Assembly (NCBI GenBank): GCA_947034885.2
Contig: OZ019759.1
Coordinates: forward strand, 13,518,501 to 13,582,500
DNA length: 64,000 nt
Direction of reading: 5' to 3'
Source: Thuidium tamariscinum
Lineage: Eukaryota; Streptophyta; Bryopsida; Hypnales; Thuidiaceae
Shown: one piece after another, positions 1 through 11,199 of the stretch
Position numbering within the stretch: position 1 is the stretch's first letter
Layout of the letters: each line of letters begins with the position of its first letter
Position numbers and translations under genes: made by a program
The notes under the pieces: generated by a model
Told to the model about the DNA's origin: nothing
The model's database searches: none
What the model saw: the letters and a program-made list of their open reading frames with translations, nothing else

Positions 1-45
1 ACCTCCGCTAAGGCATTAATAAGATCAAACATGGTGTAAACGTAC

Positions 46-2530
46 CTTAAGTGCAGTAGCCAGGTCTTCTCTCGTTACGCTATCCAGAGTACCTGATTGC
101 TGTAACAGAAGAGAAATAAAATTCGGCGTCCGTGGCACAACCAAAGTCAACAAAACAGCGGAATAGCACCATATCCCCTGAACAAAAAATTACCAACCGA
201 ATACCATAGCAATATCTGAAGAAACCTTTCGGGAAGCTTTCTTAGCTCTCAATATTGAGTCCGAACGCTACAGATTGCTGGATTCATTGACTACAAGACG
301 AGAAAATCTAATTTTACTGAAAAACAAACTCTGCATAACAGTCTACTCACAGGACTGAAAGAGATTGGGAAGTATCGGCTGACAACATCGAAAAGTTCGT
401 CCGCACAAGAAGCCACAGGCCCATTGTGATCAGGGTAAAGTCTAGCCAACAACTGTATGATCCGGAAAGCCAACAATAAACAGCGTGGGTCCGTCTCTCC
501 TTCGATGGCGGCGACAACACCAAATATAAGATCTCCTTCCTGCATCCCAGCTATGTGAGTAGGACCAAGTTCACGGAGCACACTCAGGAATCGAAACCCT
601 GGGATCGAGGCAAACAGATAAATCTACACACCAGTAGTCGGATAAAATGATCCAGAGACGCAAGTAAGGACTAGTAAGAAATAATCGTACCAGAGGCGCA
701 ATTGCATCTGCATGCTCCTTCAGCAGACACTCAAACAGCTCCAAACACAGCTAAATCCGGACAGCAGATGATTAGATCATTCAGCATTTGAAAGTAAAAA
801 TGTAGTTTAAGAACTTGTAGTAACCCAACTTAGTCTTCCAATCATTAAGAAAGCATTCATCTACCCAGGAATCATCAAGAAAGCATTCACCAGAAAGAAA
901 AGTACTGTATGTTTCCTCATGGAAAACAATAAAACAAGTCAAAACCATTGATCACCTCATTTAACTAGCTGAAATAGTGAATTCAATGGTAATCGAATTG
1001 CAGGACCACTTCAGGAATTAAGAATACCATGCGGTCACGTTGTGCGAGAGCTTGAACGTGAAGAACAGCTAATGCAGAATTTGCCACTTCATTTGCTTCC
1101 GCTGCTTCCACGGCTCCCACTTCTGGCCTCCTTCTTAGTAGACTGAGAGATCCAAGGACCGCACCTCGCAAACAATACCAGTCACCCTGAGCATCAAGTA
1201 GAGAACGATCAGTAGTGACTACATCAGCCACTAAAAGAGATAATAGCAATAGGTGCAAACACTAGGCCCCGAAACTCAACTTGGCCCCACAACCTCCCGA
1301 TCCGGTCCCACACATTTCGAATGTAATTAGACCAATGAACAACTCACTACTTTGTTTCGGTAGCGTTAACGAAATAGTCGATACATGGCACTCAGGTTCC
1401 AGGGGCGGGTGGATTTGGTCACGGAGAAGAATATCAAGCGGAAGTAAAGAAAACTTACAAGTCGTGCACTATAGAAGTTCGTGAGACTCTTTATGGCTGC
1501 GTCCTCGAGAGACTTTCCTGACAGATCGGCGAGTACGTCTGAAAGTAGCAATGTACCTACAATTAGGCGAAAACATACTTGGCATCAAACTCTTCATAAA
1601 CAATATACAAAAACAAAATTAATCGAGGCATTTCTATCAAGCATTAAGCCTTCCGGTTAGGATCCTTGTAAAGCTGCATACAATGTCGATAGTTAATAGG
1701 ACCCTAGTAGAAATAATGATTAAATTAAGTAAGCAGCTCGCACTGTCGTCCAAAATGAAAATGGTAAGAAAAAATTTGTCATGTTTACTATTGGCGTTGT
1801 TGTCAGCATTGGAACACTGGCAATGGCATCCGATACACGGTTAGCTGCCTACACATTATGAGACTGAAACCATTCTTGTGTAAGATAGCTTCAACTAACA
1901 TTCTGCAATTATACGAGAGAACATACCTCGAGCTCTGACGATATTGTCACTTGTGGTCAAATATACTCCAAGCGTTTTGACCTACAAATAAACAGCAGCT
2001 CCGTCAAAAAACTACTGTTCTTCCAAATACTATTCCTTCCAAATGTCGAGTAGAAGGGATCGACAGAAATATACACTAACCAAGCTCTGAATTGAGAGTC
2101 TGCCATGTACAACCTCCAGGGAAAGCGCTCTCACAATACTAGCCTGCGGATTTGCATGCGTTAGTCCACAGAAAAACAAATTTCCTGACCCAAGATAACC
2201 AGAAATGAAGACTTCCTTAGGTTAATCAGAGGCATCAAAAACCTTCCTAACTCTCTATCCTGAACCAAAAGGACCTCCATATTCAGACACCAAGAAAGGA
2301 GACACAGAAGACACTTTAGTACAGAGTACTTGAGAACTAATCCAATCAAGACACGACAAAACAAGAATATTCAGTTGAGACAAAGAAGAGAATCCTCAGT
2401 CCTGGCAAAACATTTGCCCAAAGACATCGGAATTTCAGCAACGAATTGTATCTGTCACCTGTTCAGCAGCGGAACGTTTCGCATCAATGTAGTATTCGAT
2501 GAGCGATTGAAGTGTACCAGCTTCCGCCAT
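46..2530 (-). CDS. MMS19: MMS19/MET18 Fe-S cluster assembly factor, N-terminal part (8 exons, continues off left edge)
   Basis: MMS19 is a HEAT-repeat scaffold of the cytosolic iron-sulfur assembly targeting complex that delivers clusters to DNA-repair and replication enzymes. Eight exons can be placed on the minus strand: 2459-2530, 2081-2143, 1927-1981, 1459-1556, 1028-1186, 691-750, 351-539 and 46-99. All have GT/AG borders and consistent phase, giving about 250 residues. The start is the ATG at 2528-2530, opening MAEAGTLQSLIEYYID. Family-like stretches follow in the usual order: LGVYLTTSDNIVRARG, then LLLSDVLADLSGKSLE, then DWYCLRGAVLG with VQALAQRDR, then ETDPRCLLLAFRIIQLLARL and SRYFPISF. 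Exon 8 ends at a donor at 41-45, so the C-terminal HEAT repeats lie outside the window. No lesion is visible. It is presumably a working host gene bordering the transposon-rich tract. Assignment is from remembered family pattern, not alignment. Confidence 0.9.
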
Positions 2531-2831
2531 CACTGTAAACCCCATAACATCAGTCTCAGTCAGAGCACAATGGAGCAACCTGTGCCCCCAAAGCCGGGCT
2601 CTTCAAAGACCAGGCCTCAACTCTCTCGCTCCAATTTCCCCAGTTCTCCTTGATAAAGCGTGTAAGCAGGTTGGAAGCAGAGAGAAGTAGCAGAGAGAAG
2701 GTCCGTTTCATACATGTCCATCCAAAGCCAGTGGACGAAACCCTTTGTCCACTCCTTCGACCGCGTTGATGGAGAGGGAAGTTGCCATGTCATCATTGGT
2801 TTTGTCCATCCAATACGTGAATTCACACTAA
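2531..2831. other. MMS19 5' flank / probable leader and promoter
   Basis: This is the 300 bp between the MMS19 start codon and the MITE. No clear TATA box or conserved site was identified. An open frame of about 70 codons on the minus strand (2617-2826) resembles nothing I know and is probably incidental leader sequence. Confidence 0.35.
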
Positions 2832-3102
2832 GGTAGGTACACCCAAAAGTGCCATGTTCCTAAAAGCGCCATCTACAGTGCACGTACATTTCCGAAATCA
2901 GTCATGTTCACAGACTGTAGATGGCGCTTTCGTAAACAGACTTTGATTGTTAATAACTTTTGCATATGGTATCCAAATCCTGCGTTCTTTGGTGCGTTGG
3001 AACATGCTTTCACTTGCCAACAAGACTACATAAAAATTTGAACTTATTAATATCAGGAAGTAGGTTCAATATGAATAAGTGGCGCTTTTGGGTGTACCTA
3101 CC
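2832..3102. mobile_element. 271-bp MITE with GGTAGGTACACCC termini
   Basis: Terminal inverted repeats GGTAGGTACACCCAAAAG and its complement bound the element, with one mismatch soon after (GTGCCA versus GCGCCA). A second, internal inverted pair carries AAAGCGCCATCTACAGT at about 2865 and its complement at about 2915-2932. Flanks read CTAA on the left and TTAA on the right, so a 4-bp TTAA-like or 3-bp duplication is possible but imperfect, and the superfamily is unresolved. There is no coding capacity. It lies about 300 bp upstream of the MMS19 start codon. Confidence 0.75.
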
Positions 3103-4640
3103 TTAAGACGCGGATGTTAGGTAGAATTATATTTGCCAAAGCTTCTTTGTAGTTGCATTAGTCTTTCATAGAAGCTCCTTTATAATTCTTTCATGAACAA
3201 ATCGATTTTGTCCATGGGACAAGATTTGGGATCACTTCCCAACACAACCCACTATAGCATGGCTTCCTCTTGAGTTTTAGCGGGAATAATGGATGATGTG
3301 GAATTCTACCCAAGTAGACAAAACTATGGAAAGGCCTACTCAAATTGCTTAAAATTTCATCCATTGCTAGTGGACAAACATATATGAAACAAGCCTTAAT
3401 CCTTAACCCCTTACTACATAAACATCCATTCTTTGGACGATGGAGAAATTACAACATCCGTATCTCACTAGGAACAACAATATTTTATTCATCCATTTTT
3501 GGGGAGATTGCTTGTATTGTTGGCCACCTAGGGAAGGCAGTTCTGAATGTAATTGCAATGTTGTTGTTTTTGGAAAATGGAGACATATAGAAGTGCCAAT
3601 GACTAAAGACATTTCAAGTTGTCTAATTGTAGAAATAGGTAATGAAGAAAAAAAATTAGAAAAGTACCCCTCAGTGTAGGCAATGCAATATTGTACAACA
3701 TGTAGACGTTAATGTGGATATGTAATACTATACATTATCTATGTGTTAGGAACGTTTATAAGTGAGACATATTCACCACCTCTTTCATTCTTTTATATCG
3801 TTTATGAATGTAGAGCAATAATAGTATTTTGTAATATAGACTTGTAGAGTACCACTTGCTACTTTTGGATATGTAATACTTTAGTTTCATACTTCTACAG
3901 AATACATTGCCACCTTATTCTTCAATGCAAAGTGTTGAGACTTCTCAAAGTCGAATGCCAATAGGATGTAAAATTTAGAGGACCTATACTAAATCAACTA
4001 TACAACGTGTTCATACCAAATACATCACTTATCTCTGTGCAATATAGCTCATTAGCACATTGAATGTAATGTGCTTTTGGAGTTGCAAGTATTATAGTAT
4101 TGAGAGCTTTTTCAATGCTCAGACACAATTCTATCAATTTCTTAGGAAATGAAGACAGTTTGGAAAACACTCTTGTATGTCCACCACACTTGCTCATGTT
4201 CTATGTACAACGTTGATGGCAATTTCATTCATAGATGTGGACTACTTGTATAATACTCCTATATAATGTATAACGGAGGTTGACAAGAACTATGACCTTG
4301 AACAAGTACAAATTGTATTGAAAAATGTTGTCAAAATGCAAAATATGTATAGCTATTGTATATCATATGACCTTCCTAATCAATAATAATGTATAATCAT
4401 CAAGGTGTCAATTCGTTGAAGTCATTGTATATCCTAGTTTGGAATTGCATCCACTGACAATAGCTTAGCATACTAATTACCTTTATTAGCTAACTCAGTT
4501 CTATTACTATATGGTTGTGAGCTTGCCTTCTTCTTGCGCACCCTTGGAGGGGGCAATGTATTAAAAAATAAGGATATAGGTGCAACCAACTGTCATAGTC
4601 CAAAAAATACCAAGGGAGTAAAATAGGAGGATAGTTAGTA
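3103..4640. other. intergenic AT-rich DNA, no gene recognised
   Basis: Only short open frames occur on both strands (for example 3403-3612 and 3994-4197 minus); none shows a recognisable motif, splice signals in series or family resemblance. It may contain old transposon debris. Confidence 0.4.
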
Positions 4641-4699
4641 GATTAGTTCAAATTTTTAAAATTTTTAGGTTTAAATGAGGGGATAGAAGACATTTAGAG

Positions 4700-5131
4700 T
4701 CTTTTATACCCTAAGATCCATTCAACTGGATTGACTGAGGAATTTTTCCGGATTGGATCCATGAGTTTCCAGATTGGATTTCCTCAATGTCCGGAATGGA
4801 CCTTCATGATGAACGGAACAGATCCTAGACGGATCGGGTACAATTCGGATCGGATCTGGATGACTTCCAAATGGACGGCACCTACGGGTCTACGCCGCCA
4901 ACCTATGGAAACTAGCGTAATGGTCCGGGAATGTCACGCCGTTCCGATTGGAACCGGAAACGCCGAGTACCGACTAGTATAAAAAACCCTCCGCCCCACC
5001 TCATTTTTCCTTTTCGATTTGGCAAATCGATGTATGCTTGTGTGCAGGTTTTGGAGTGCGCGTATAGAAAGTGAAAGAGTAGTGAGCAAGTAGAGATCGG
5101 TTCCGGGTATAGTTTAGGGTCGGTGCCGACC
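4700..5131 (+). mobile_element. 5' promoter/leader part of gag-like element copy 2, severed by the CACTA insertion
   Basis: The stretch is unusually rich in CGGATC, TCCGGA and GGATCC-like words. It then has a TATA box and about 145 bp of leader ending at the CACTA target duplication ACC. Copy 1 has the same order on the minus strand: CGGATC-rich tract at 14350-14600, TATA-like ACTATATAAGG near 14347, leader, gag-like ORF. The body of this copy resumes at 51898 with its first ATG at 51931. Left border is not defined. The pairing of the two parts rests on this architecture plus the matching CACTA target duplication. Confidence 0.6.
4978..4986 (+). promoter_or_regulatory. TATA box of gag-like element copy 2
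   Basis: TATAAAAAA lies directly after the CGGATC-rich tract and about 180 bp, CACTA removed, before the element's first ATG. Position and context match the TATA-like site of copy 1. Confidence 0.5.
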
Positions 5132-5151
5132 CACTATAAGAATCCTTTGTT
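5132..5151 (+). repeat. left terminal inverted repeat of the 46.8-kb CACTA
   Basis: Twenty bases starting CACTATAAGAA, preceded by ACC; pairs with 51878-51897 with one mismatch. Confidence 0.75.
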
Positions 5152-7080
5152 GTGAGTGACAAGTGAAGAAACAGTAGGGTGCATTCAGAAAAACATGGAT
5201 GCATGTGGACAATGATATCATCCAAAATCCCTTTGGATGAACATGAGAAAAACACACCTTCTTTCACTGAAACAGGTCGTGCTAGAGCCGTTTCTATGAG
5301 AACACTTGCAGGAATGTTCTGTTCTTTGGGTGTTCGGAAGTTGACCCTTCTAAGCTACGTGGCGCAGCCAGGCTGTTTAGTCCTTTTTTTTTTCTTACTG
5401 TGCCCCCACTTCTTATTTTAATATTTCCATCCGACGAAACAAAATGTGACACGTGGCTTCTAGAGATTGGCGCTTTTGGTAAAGCTGCACTTCATACACC
5501 TACCTCGCGTGACATTGGGAGAGTCCTATGCCGTCGTCAAGAAAAGCCTTTTCTGGCAGTTTCAATTCGCAAAACTATTGAAGAATCCGTCAATCGGGTT
5601 ATGCTCCCCGTTGGCATCACTGTTTTTATGAAAATCTAGCATTCTCCATAACAAAGGCTCCAACTTCTCTATGGTCTTTTGAACAACATGCAAACCTTCT
5701 TTCATTCAACCAATTGCCATGAAGTTTTTCACTGACATGGGCTACATGTTATTGGAAATTGACTATTGTCACGCGTTATAACAATTGTACTCACTCCTGT
5801 GCTTGTAAATGGACACTTCTAAAACAAAAAGTTCACTTATATGTATCCGTGGACGTGTAGAACAATCAATCTTAGGTCCATGCTTAGTTCGTCCTATACT
5901 TCAAACATGCTGAGGTTGGGGCTTCAACAGTTGACTGCACGTAATGGTTCGATAGTGCTAGTTGCACTATACATATTGGGGACGCTCACGGAGTTGTCAA
6001 CAACAACACGGCGTGCTCTCAAGTCAACATTTCTTGGTACAGAGACTCGTAGTTGAAACTGCATTTTCACAAATGATGCATAAATGTTTTGAACACGGTC
6101 GTAGAGGTCCTTCCACACCGCTCGTGGACGTCAGTGATGTCAAGAATGTGCTTGTGCTGTGTGTTGGCACTTTTCCCTTTAGTAGTTGACGTCTGCTTTT
6201 AAACAATGAATCCTATGTTGCACACATTTTTTTGGCGAACAAGACGTCGTCAAGGCACCTACAACAAACAATTTCTGAACGTTAGTAGGACTAACTGGCT
6301 GTGTTCCTGACGTCATATTCACAGTATGACCATGTTCAATGTAGCACGGAATCATTCACATCTGTAGACAATAACGGAGAGTGGAAATTAATGGCAGCCC
6401 TGTTTGCATAGACGAATATCACTATGTCATATAACGACTTCACAAAATGTGTGACAACAATGCACATTGAATTCGAATTCAAGAATACTGTTTTGTATGA
6501 CCTCCACTTTTTCCTCGTAGTTGCATTTGGGTACATGTTTTGTACAAGACGGTCCCAATTCTATTCATAAATTTTTTCATCCACAAAATGATCAGAGACG
6601 GTCTGATTGTGCATTTTTTTTCTAAATCACACTATAAAGCCACTATACTTTACCGCTTCCTATTTCTAGTCATTTGAAAAAGAAAAACGTCTAGCGTTGT
6701 AACCAGCGCTCCAACTCATAACTATACAAGACTTTAGGCTATTTACACACTATGAAGTGTTGTCACCACAACTACTGAGGTTTAGGCACGTTCAGCACTT
6801 CCCATACATTATGACCTCCATCATGTTGCCAATCCGCCATGCACGCCCTAGTTGCGGGCCTACTTTAATATACCAGCCTGCTATACTACTATGTGCTATG
6901 TATGCATGCTTTCATTACTCCAGCCTGCTTCTGAATATAAGGCCCCACAAAAGGATAGACGATTCCTACTTCATGGCAATATGGAAATTTTTAGTTCACA
7001 TGAGGATGATGCACGAGAAACCTTACGTGAAGTCATGCCTCTGAGAAGCCTTTTCGAAACACTACTAAATAGAAGTTCAC
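5152..7080. other. left subterminal CACTA region, no gene recognised
   Basis: Short open frames only (for example 5400-5639, 5841-6056 and 6757-7103), without motifs. CACTA elements usually carry subterminal transposase-binding repeats here; I did not find a convincing repeated motif by eye. Confidence 0.35.
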
Positions 7081-7389
7081 CACTAGAGCAAAACATGGTC
7101 TGAAAAAACCGTAGTCATTTTTGACTACGGTTCTTTTTGCCACGTTTTTGGGCATGCGCGCGTAGTGGATTTTTGCGGTTTTTTGCAATTTTCCACTGCA
7201 ATTTTTGGAATTTTGGTATTCAAAATACCTTTCCAATGGTATATTACACGCCCCAAAATTCCAAAAATTGCAGTGGGAAATTGCAAAAAACCGCAAAAAT
7301 CCACTACGCGCGCATGCCCAAAAACATGGCAAAAAGAATCGTAGTCAAAAAATGACTACGATTTTTTCAGACCATGTTTTCTTATAGTG
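7081..7389. mobile_element. 309-bp CACTA MITE (long fold-back) with CAC target duplication
   Basis: The ends are CACTAGAGCAAAACATGGTC and, from the right, CACTATAAGAAAACATGGTC, followed by inverted arms that run almost to the centre. Each arm also contains a small hairpin around GACTACG. Target duplication CAC is exact at 7078-7080 and 7390-7392. Open frames seen on both strands across it are mirror images produced by the palindrome and are not genes. Confidence 0.9.
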
Positions 7390-7640
7390 CACCTTCCCTT
7401 CTCAAAGCGCTTGGATGAAGACTAAAAGCTTCACTTCTTCTTTGCATTCCCTCCATGCGCGTGGAGCACGTTCACTCGTTCAGTGTTGGTAAATTTTGTC
7501 AAGTTCTTCTTTGCATATGTACTCCATAAAACAACAACTCTTCTCTTTGATATTTTGATAACACAAACTCCGGTTCTCTGAAACCGAACTCCGACAAACA
7601 AAATGGCTTCACTGTTTCACTTGCGTTGATTTGAATATAC

Positions 7641-7799
7641 CTTGGTTGCTACTGATGCTGACTTCGGAGGCACTGATGCCTTTCCAGGTACTCCTTTGGC
7701 GGTTCCTTTTGATGGTCCACCATGACATACCGCCTTTGTTGGTTGCACGACCACCACACTTCGCCTCAGACGTGAAGTAGACTCCACTGCTGCATCCTC
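7641..7799 (-). CDS. possible 3' exon of the TnpA-like gene, low complexity
   Basis: A 159-bp (53-codon) open segment has an acceptor (TGCAG) at its 5' side and a donor (GTATA) at its 3' side. The peptide is Lys/Val/Ser/Pro-rich with no domain I recognise. It lies on the same strand and downstream of the TnpA-like gene, with the 8087-8425 MITE between, so it may be a later exon of that gene. It could equally be a chance open frame. Confidence 0.3.
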
Positions 7800-8086
7800 C
7801 TGCACAGATGACAATAATAAATGAACACTCACTTTGACTTCATACTGCTCGCGTCAATTGAAACTCTGAGCACAATAATGCAGCTTCGGTACATGCACTT
7901 TGTCGAAGCTGGTGATCCTTCATTATGTGACTGGATTTTACTATAGAGTTAGTAGCTTCAAGACCTCCGTTCCATGCTTTGTAAATGGAATACATGCGTA
8001 TCACACGCCAACACTTACACTACCATATCCTTGCTATGATTTCGGCAGCATTTCCTTACCTTCGGGGCTTCTGATTCACGTGCCTG

Positions 8087-8425
8087 CACTAGAAGAAAAC
8101 TATGTTGTATTTGACAAAAACTGTGTTGTAGTCAACAAAAACATGTGGAGTGGATTGTGTTGAAGTCTCCCTTTGTTATGCAAAAAATTTCATTGTAATG
8201 CGAAATTCTGCATTTTATTTGTAGAATTTTGTGCTTTACTTGTTCAGTTTTGTGTTGAAACATTGAAACACAAAGTTTTGTGTTATGAAGGGAGAACTCA
8301 ACACAATCCACTCCACAAGTTCTATTGAATGCAATGTAGTCACAACGCAGTCTTTGTTAAGTAAAACGTAGATTTGACAAGTTTAACACAATTTTTGGCA
8401 TGAATAGTGCAGTTTTCTTCTAATG
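8087..8425. mobile_element. 339-bp CACTA MITE with CTG target duplication
   Basis: The left end is CACTAGAAGAAAACT; the right end read inward is CATTAGAAGAAAACT. Inner inverted arms pair TGTGGAGTGGATTGTGTTGA at about 8141 with its complement near 8300-8318. The exact 3-bp duplication CTG lies at 8084-8086 and 8426-8428. The right terminus overlaps the end of the TnpA-like frame, which stops at a TAG made by the MITE's own terminal sequence. Confidence 0.88.
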
Positions 8426-11058
8426 CTGATGTCCTGAATTGACATCGATGGCACCCGTGGTGTGCATGTCGTCGCTGCGCCCGCTTACTAAGATAGTGTC
8501 CGCAGATTTCACACCCTCTGGTAAATCCAAAACGTCGTCTTGCTCTTGTAACAAGCCTTTGAGGAAGTCCTCGACCTGTCCATCTGACGTCGGCACTTCT
8601 TTGCGGCTTGGGCCATCAGTGTCATTGACTTGCAGTCCAGTTGGGGACAAACTTTCACCTACACAGTGTTCCACGAATTTAGCCGTGGCTGGCACGGATG
8701 ACTTGGTATGGCCGTGAACCACATCTGCCTGATTTGAAAGCTCCGCAGCATGTGGTGTGGGAGTGCTCTTGTCCGGAATTATCAGAGGACTACTACTAAG
8801 GGACGTCATGAATGCCTTGAGCATATCCTCCATCCGCTTCTGCGAATCACCTACTCTTTCTTCAAGTCGTGAGACACTATCCTCCATCTCCACGACACGG
8901 CTGCGGACGTCATCCATATCTGCGCTCTTCTGAAGACATGATTTTCTTTTTTCAAGTTGATGTCGAGTGTACTCTCTGGCCACTTCATCTGTGATTTCGG
9001 TTTGATATGGCTTGCGGCTGTGTAGTAAAGTCTACAGAAAGTGAAAGAAGCATCCACGCAATCCAAAACAATGCATCAATGTGTTTCATGGATAAACAGA
9101 ACAGCGAAGCAGACTTCCTTGTATAATGCCTGTGAACTCCCTAATTCATAAAGTAAATAGGACTGACCATGCCTGCATGTTACTCACAACTTTGTGGCAA
9201 GGGAACTATGAAGAAAATAATACCACTGTAGTTTGCCGATGACATTGTCGTTACAATTACACAACAACGACTCACATTAAAATTGATGTGGATGATGAGT
9301 CACTGAGATTCTTACCAACTTCACTATGGCGTCACGCTCAATGGCTTTCAATTGAGCGACCTTAGAGCCCTTCCCCTGTGAGATTGAACGCATGTGCTCT
9401 GACATTACTCGGGAGTCCTCAGTGTTACGTCTTCTGACGAGAGTATTCCACTGCTCTTGAGTGACATTTGCTGGTTTGGGACTAGCACCGTCTATCAAGG
9501 TATTTAATCTCCAACGTGTCGTGATAAGAACTTTGGTGACGATGGGCTTCACCTACTTCTCGCTGAGCTTGTAACACTGGCCCAACATGTCCCAATCTAC
9601 ATGCACAAAAACAAACAAAACACGTGAATGTCAAGAGCAGCCTCCGTTACTACCGATGACCCAACTGTCCCAATGTACATGTAGAATATCAAATTATATA
9701 CGTCCACCTCAGGTGCTACTCTGTTAGTAGCAGAGTAGCACTACCTCATAACATACAAGATTACAGATAGCAATGCAAGCATCTGAGAGAAGTAGCAGAA
9801 CTATATAAAACTTAGTCTTAAAAGTCCAACCAAATAGATAAAAAAGTTCATGTTTCTTATTATGCAATGTTGCATACAAATTCAACAATAACAAAACGAA
9901 AGGGTCGTTGCATTTCTTGGGTAGATTCTGTATACCTTTATAAAACCGCTTGAAGAGTTGTGATCTCAGCGCAGTCGGCTGAGACTCCCAGTTCGCACTT
10001 GGATCCAGGCTTTTTGCATACTTCTTGATGTCATCTGCCAAACACTCTTTCATACTTCCCCACGGTAAGCCGTTCACATCTAATGTCACCGGCTTCTTGA
10101 TAGTTTTAGATCGAGCTTCTCGAACTTGGTGTGCATGGTCCGACCCACTACCACTGTCTACACAAACGTCTTCCGAAACGTCGTCCTCTCCATCCGTGCC
10201 ATCGTCGGAACTGCCAGAAAAAGATTCTAGTCCCAAACAAGATATGGTTAGGGCGTGCTCTTTTCTCACAACGATAGAACAAGTCCCTCCTGGCTAACAG
10301 ATTCTCTTGTAGCAACACGGCTATATAGACGGTCAACATGACAGGGCTTCACGTTCCAAGATCGCTTACTAAAGGACTGCATGCTCCACTACTCAATAGT
10401 AAGGCCTTCCTTCTCAAAGTCTAAGCTGCCATAGTCCGGGGTTTACTCTGAGCACAACATAGTAGTGCTATTGCAGAGACAACATCATACTCAGTTATAA
10501 GGTACTATGAAATTCAGTACTGAAATCGACCTTGGAACACTAAGTAACACTGGAGACAGCCTGCAAACAAGTGAGACAAGAGAAAACAACATGGGCATAG
10601 GAAGCTGTTAACCAAACTTCACTTAGTACAACATTGCACGCTCAAGTTCCGGATCTCAAGCACTAAACAACATGCTCTCACTGAATCGAACCTTCCATTA
10701 CCATTTGTAAGAAGACAAAGCATTGCACTTCAAACAGACTTTTCGTTGTGCAATCGCTCCACACTTCCATGCTCATTATGTGTCCCAATTGAGTCACACA
10801 TCGAACTTCTTTGTCATAAGAAACGTCCTCCCTCTCAGGAAACATTTTTTTAAACACAACCTAGGACATGCAACGCAATCAAAATGTACAGCACGAAGCA
10901 CTACTGTAGTGCCGTTGACTGTTCTTGTTCATGAAGGCTTACCTTGAATCTTCCTCGTTGTAGGACGGTGCACGACCCCCGGAGTCAGACAAGGCAACCT
11001 TCTTTTTCTTCAAAGAAGGAGATCGGTCCCGTACTTTGCCCTTAGCTGCCACTATACC
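8420..11058 (-). pseudogene. TnpA / Transposase_24 (Ptta/En-Spm)-like gene, broken
   Basis: Exon-like pieces on the minus strand run from about 10942-11058 (basic, KKKK) through 9880-10263 and 9285-9598 to 8420-9030. The 10.0-kb exon holds an acidic Ser/Asp stretch, then VTLDVNGLPWGSMK. The 9.4-kb exon has CYKLSEK, an in-frame TAG near 9550, then QEQWNTLVRRRN and SEHMRSISQGKGSK, the pattern of plant Transposase_24 proteins. The last exon is a predicted coiled coil (EMEDSVSRLEERVGDSQKRM) with an acidic tail. It would be the DNA-binding partner of a CACTA TNPD. It is on the opposite strand to the tnpD remnant. The frame ends in a stop supplied by the 8087-8425 MITE. Exon joins are approximate. 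Confidence 0.6.
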
Positions 11059-11199
11059 TGTGTCGCAATGCAGGGTAAGTAAATTCCCCATTATACTCAC
11101 AAAAATCATTGTAGAGTATAACTAAGTGACTCTAAAGATCGAACCCACGAGATTCTGTGAAGTATCTGGCCTTGTTAAGCGATTAAGATAGGTTAGTTC

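Noticed and set aside
7033..7355. Two similar ~70-100-residue frames on opposite strands
   Set aside because: They are mirror images created by the arms of the 7081-7389 fold-back MITE.
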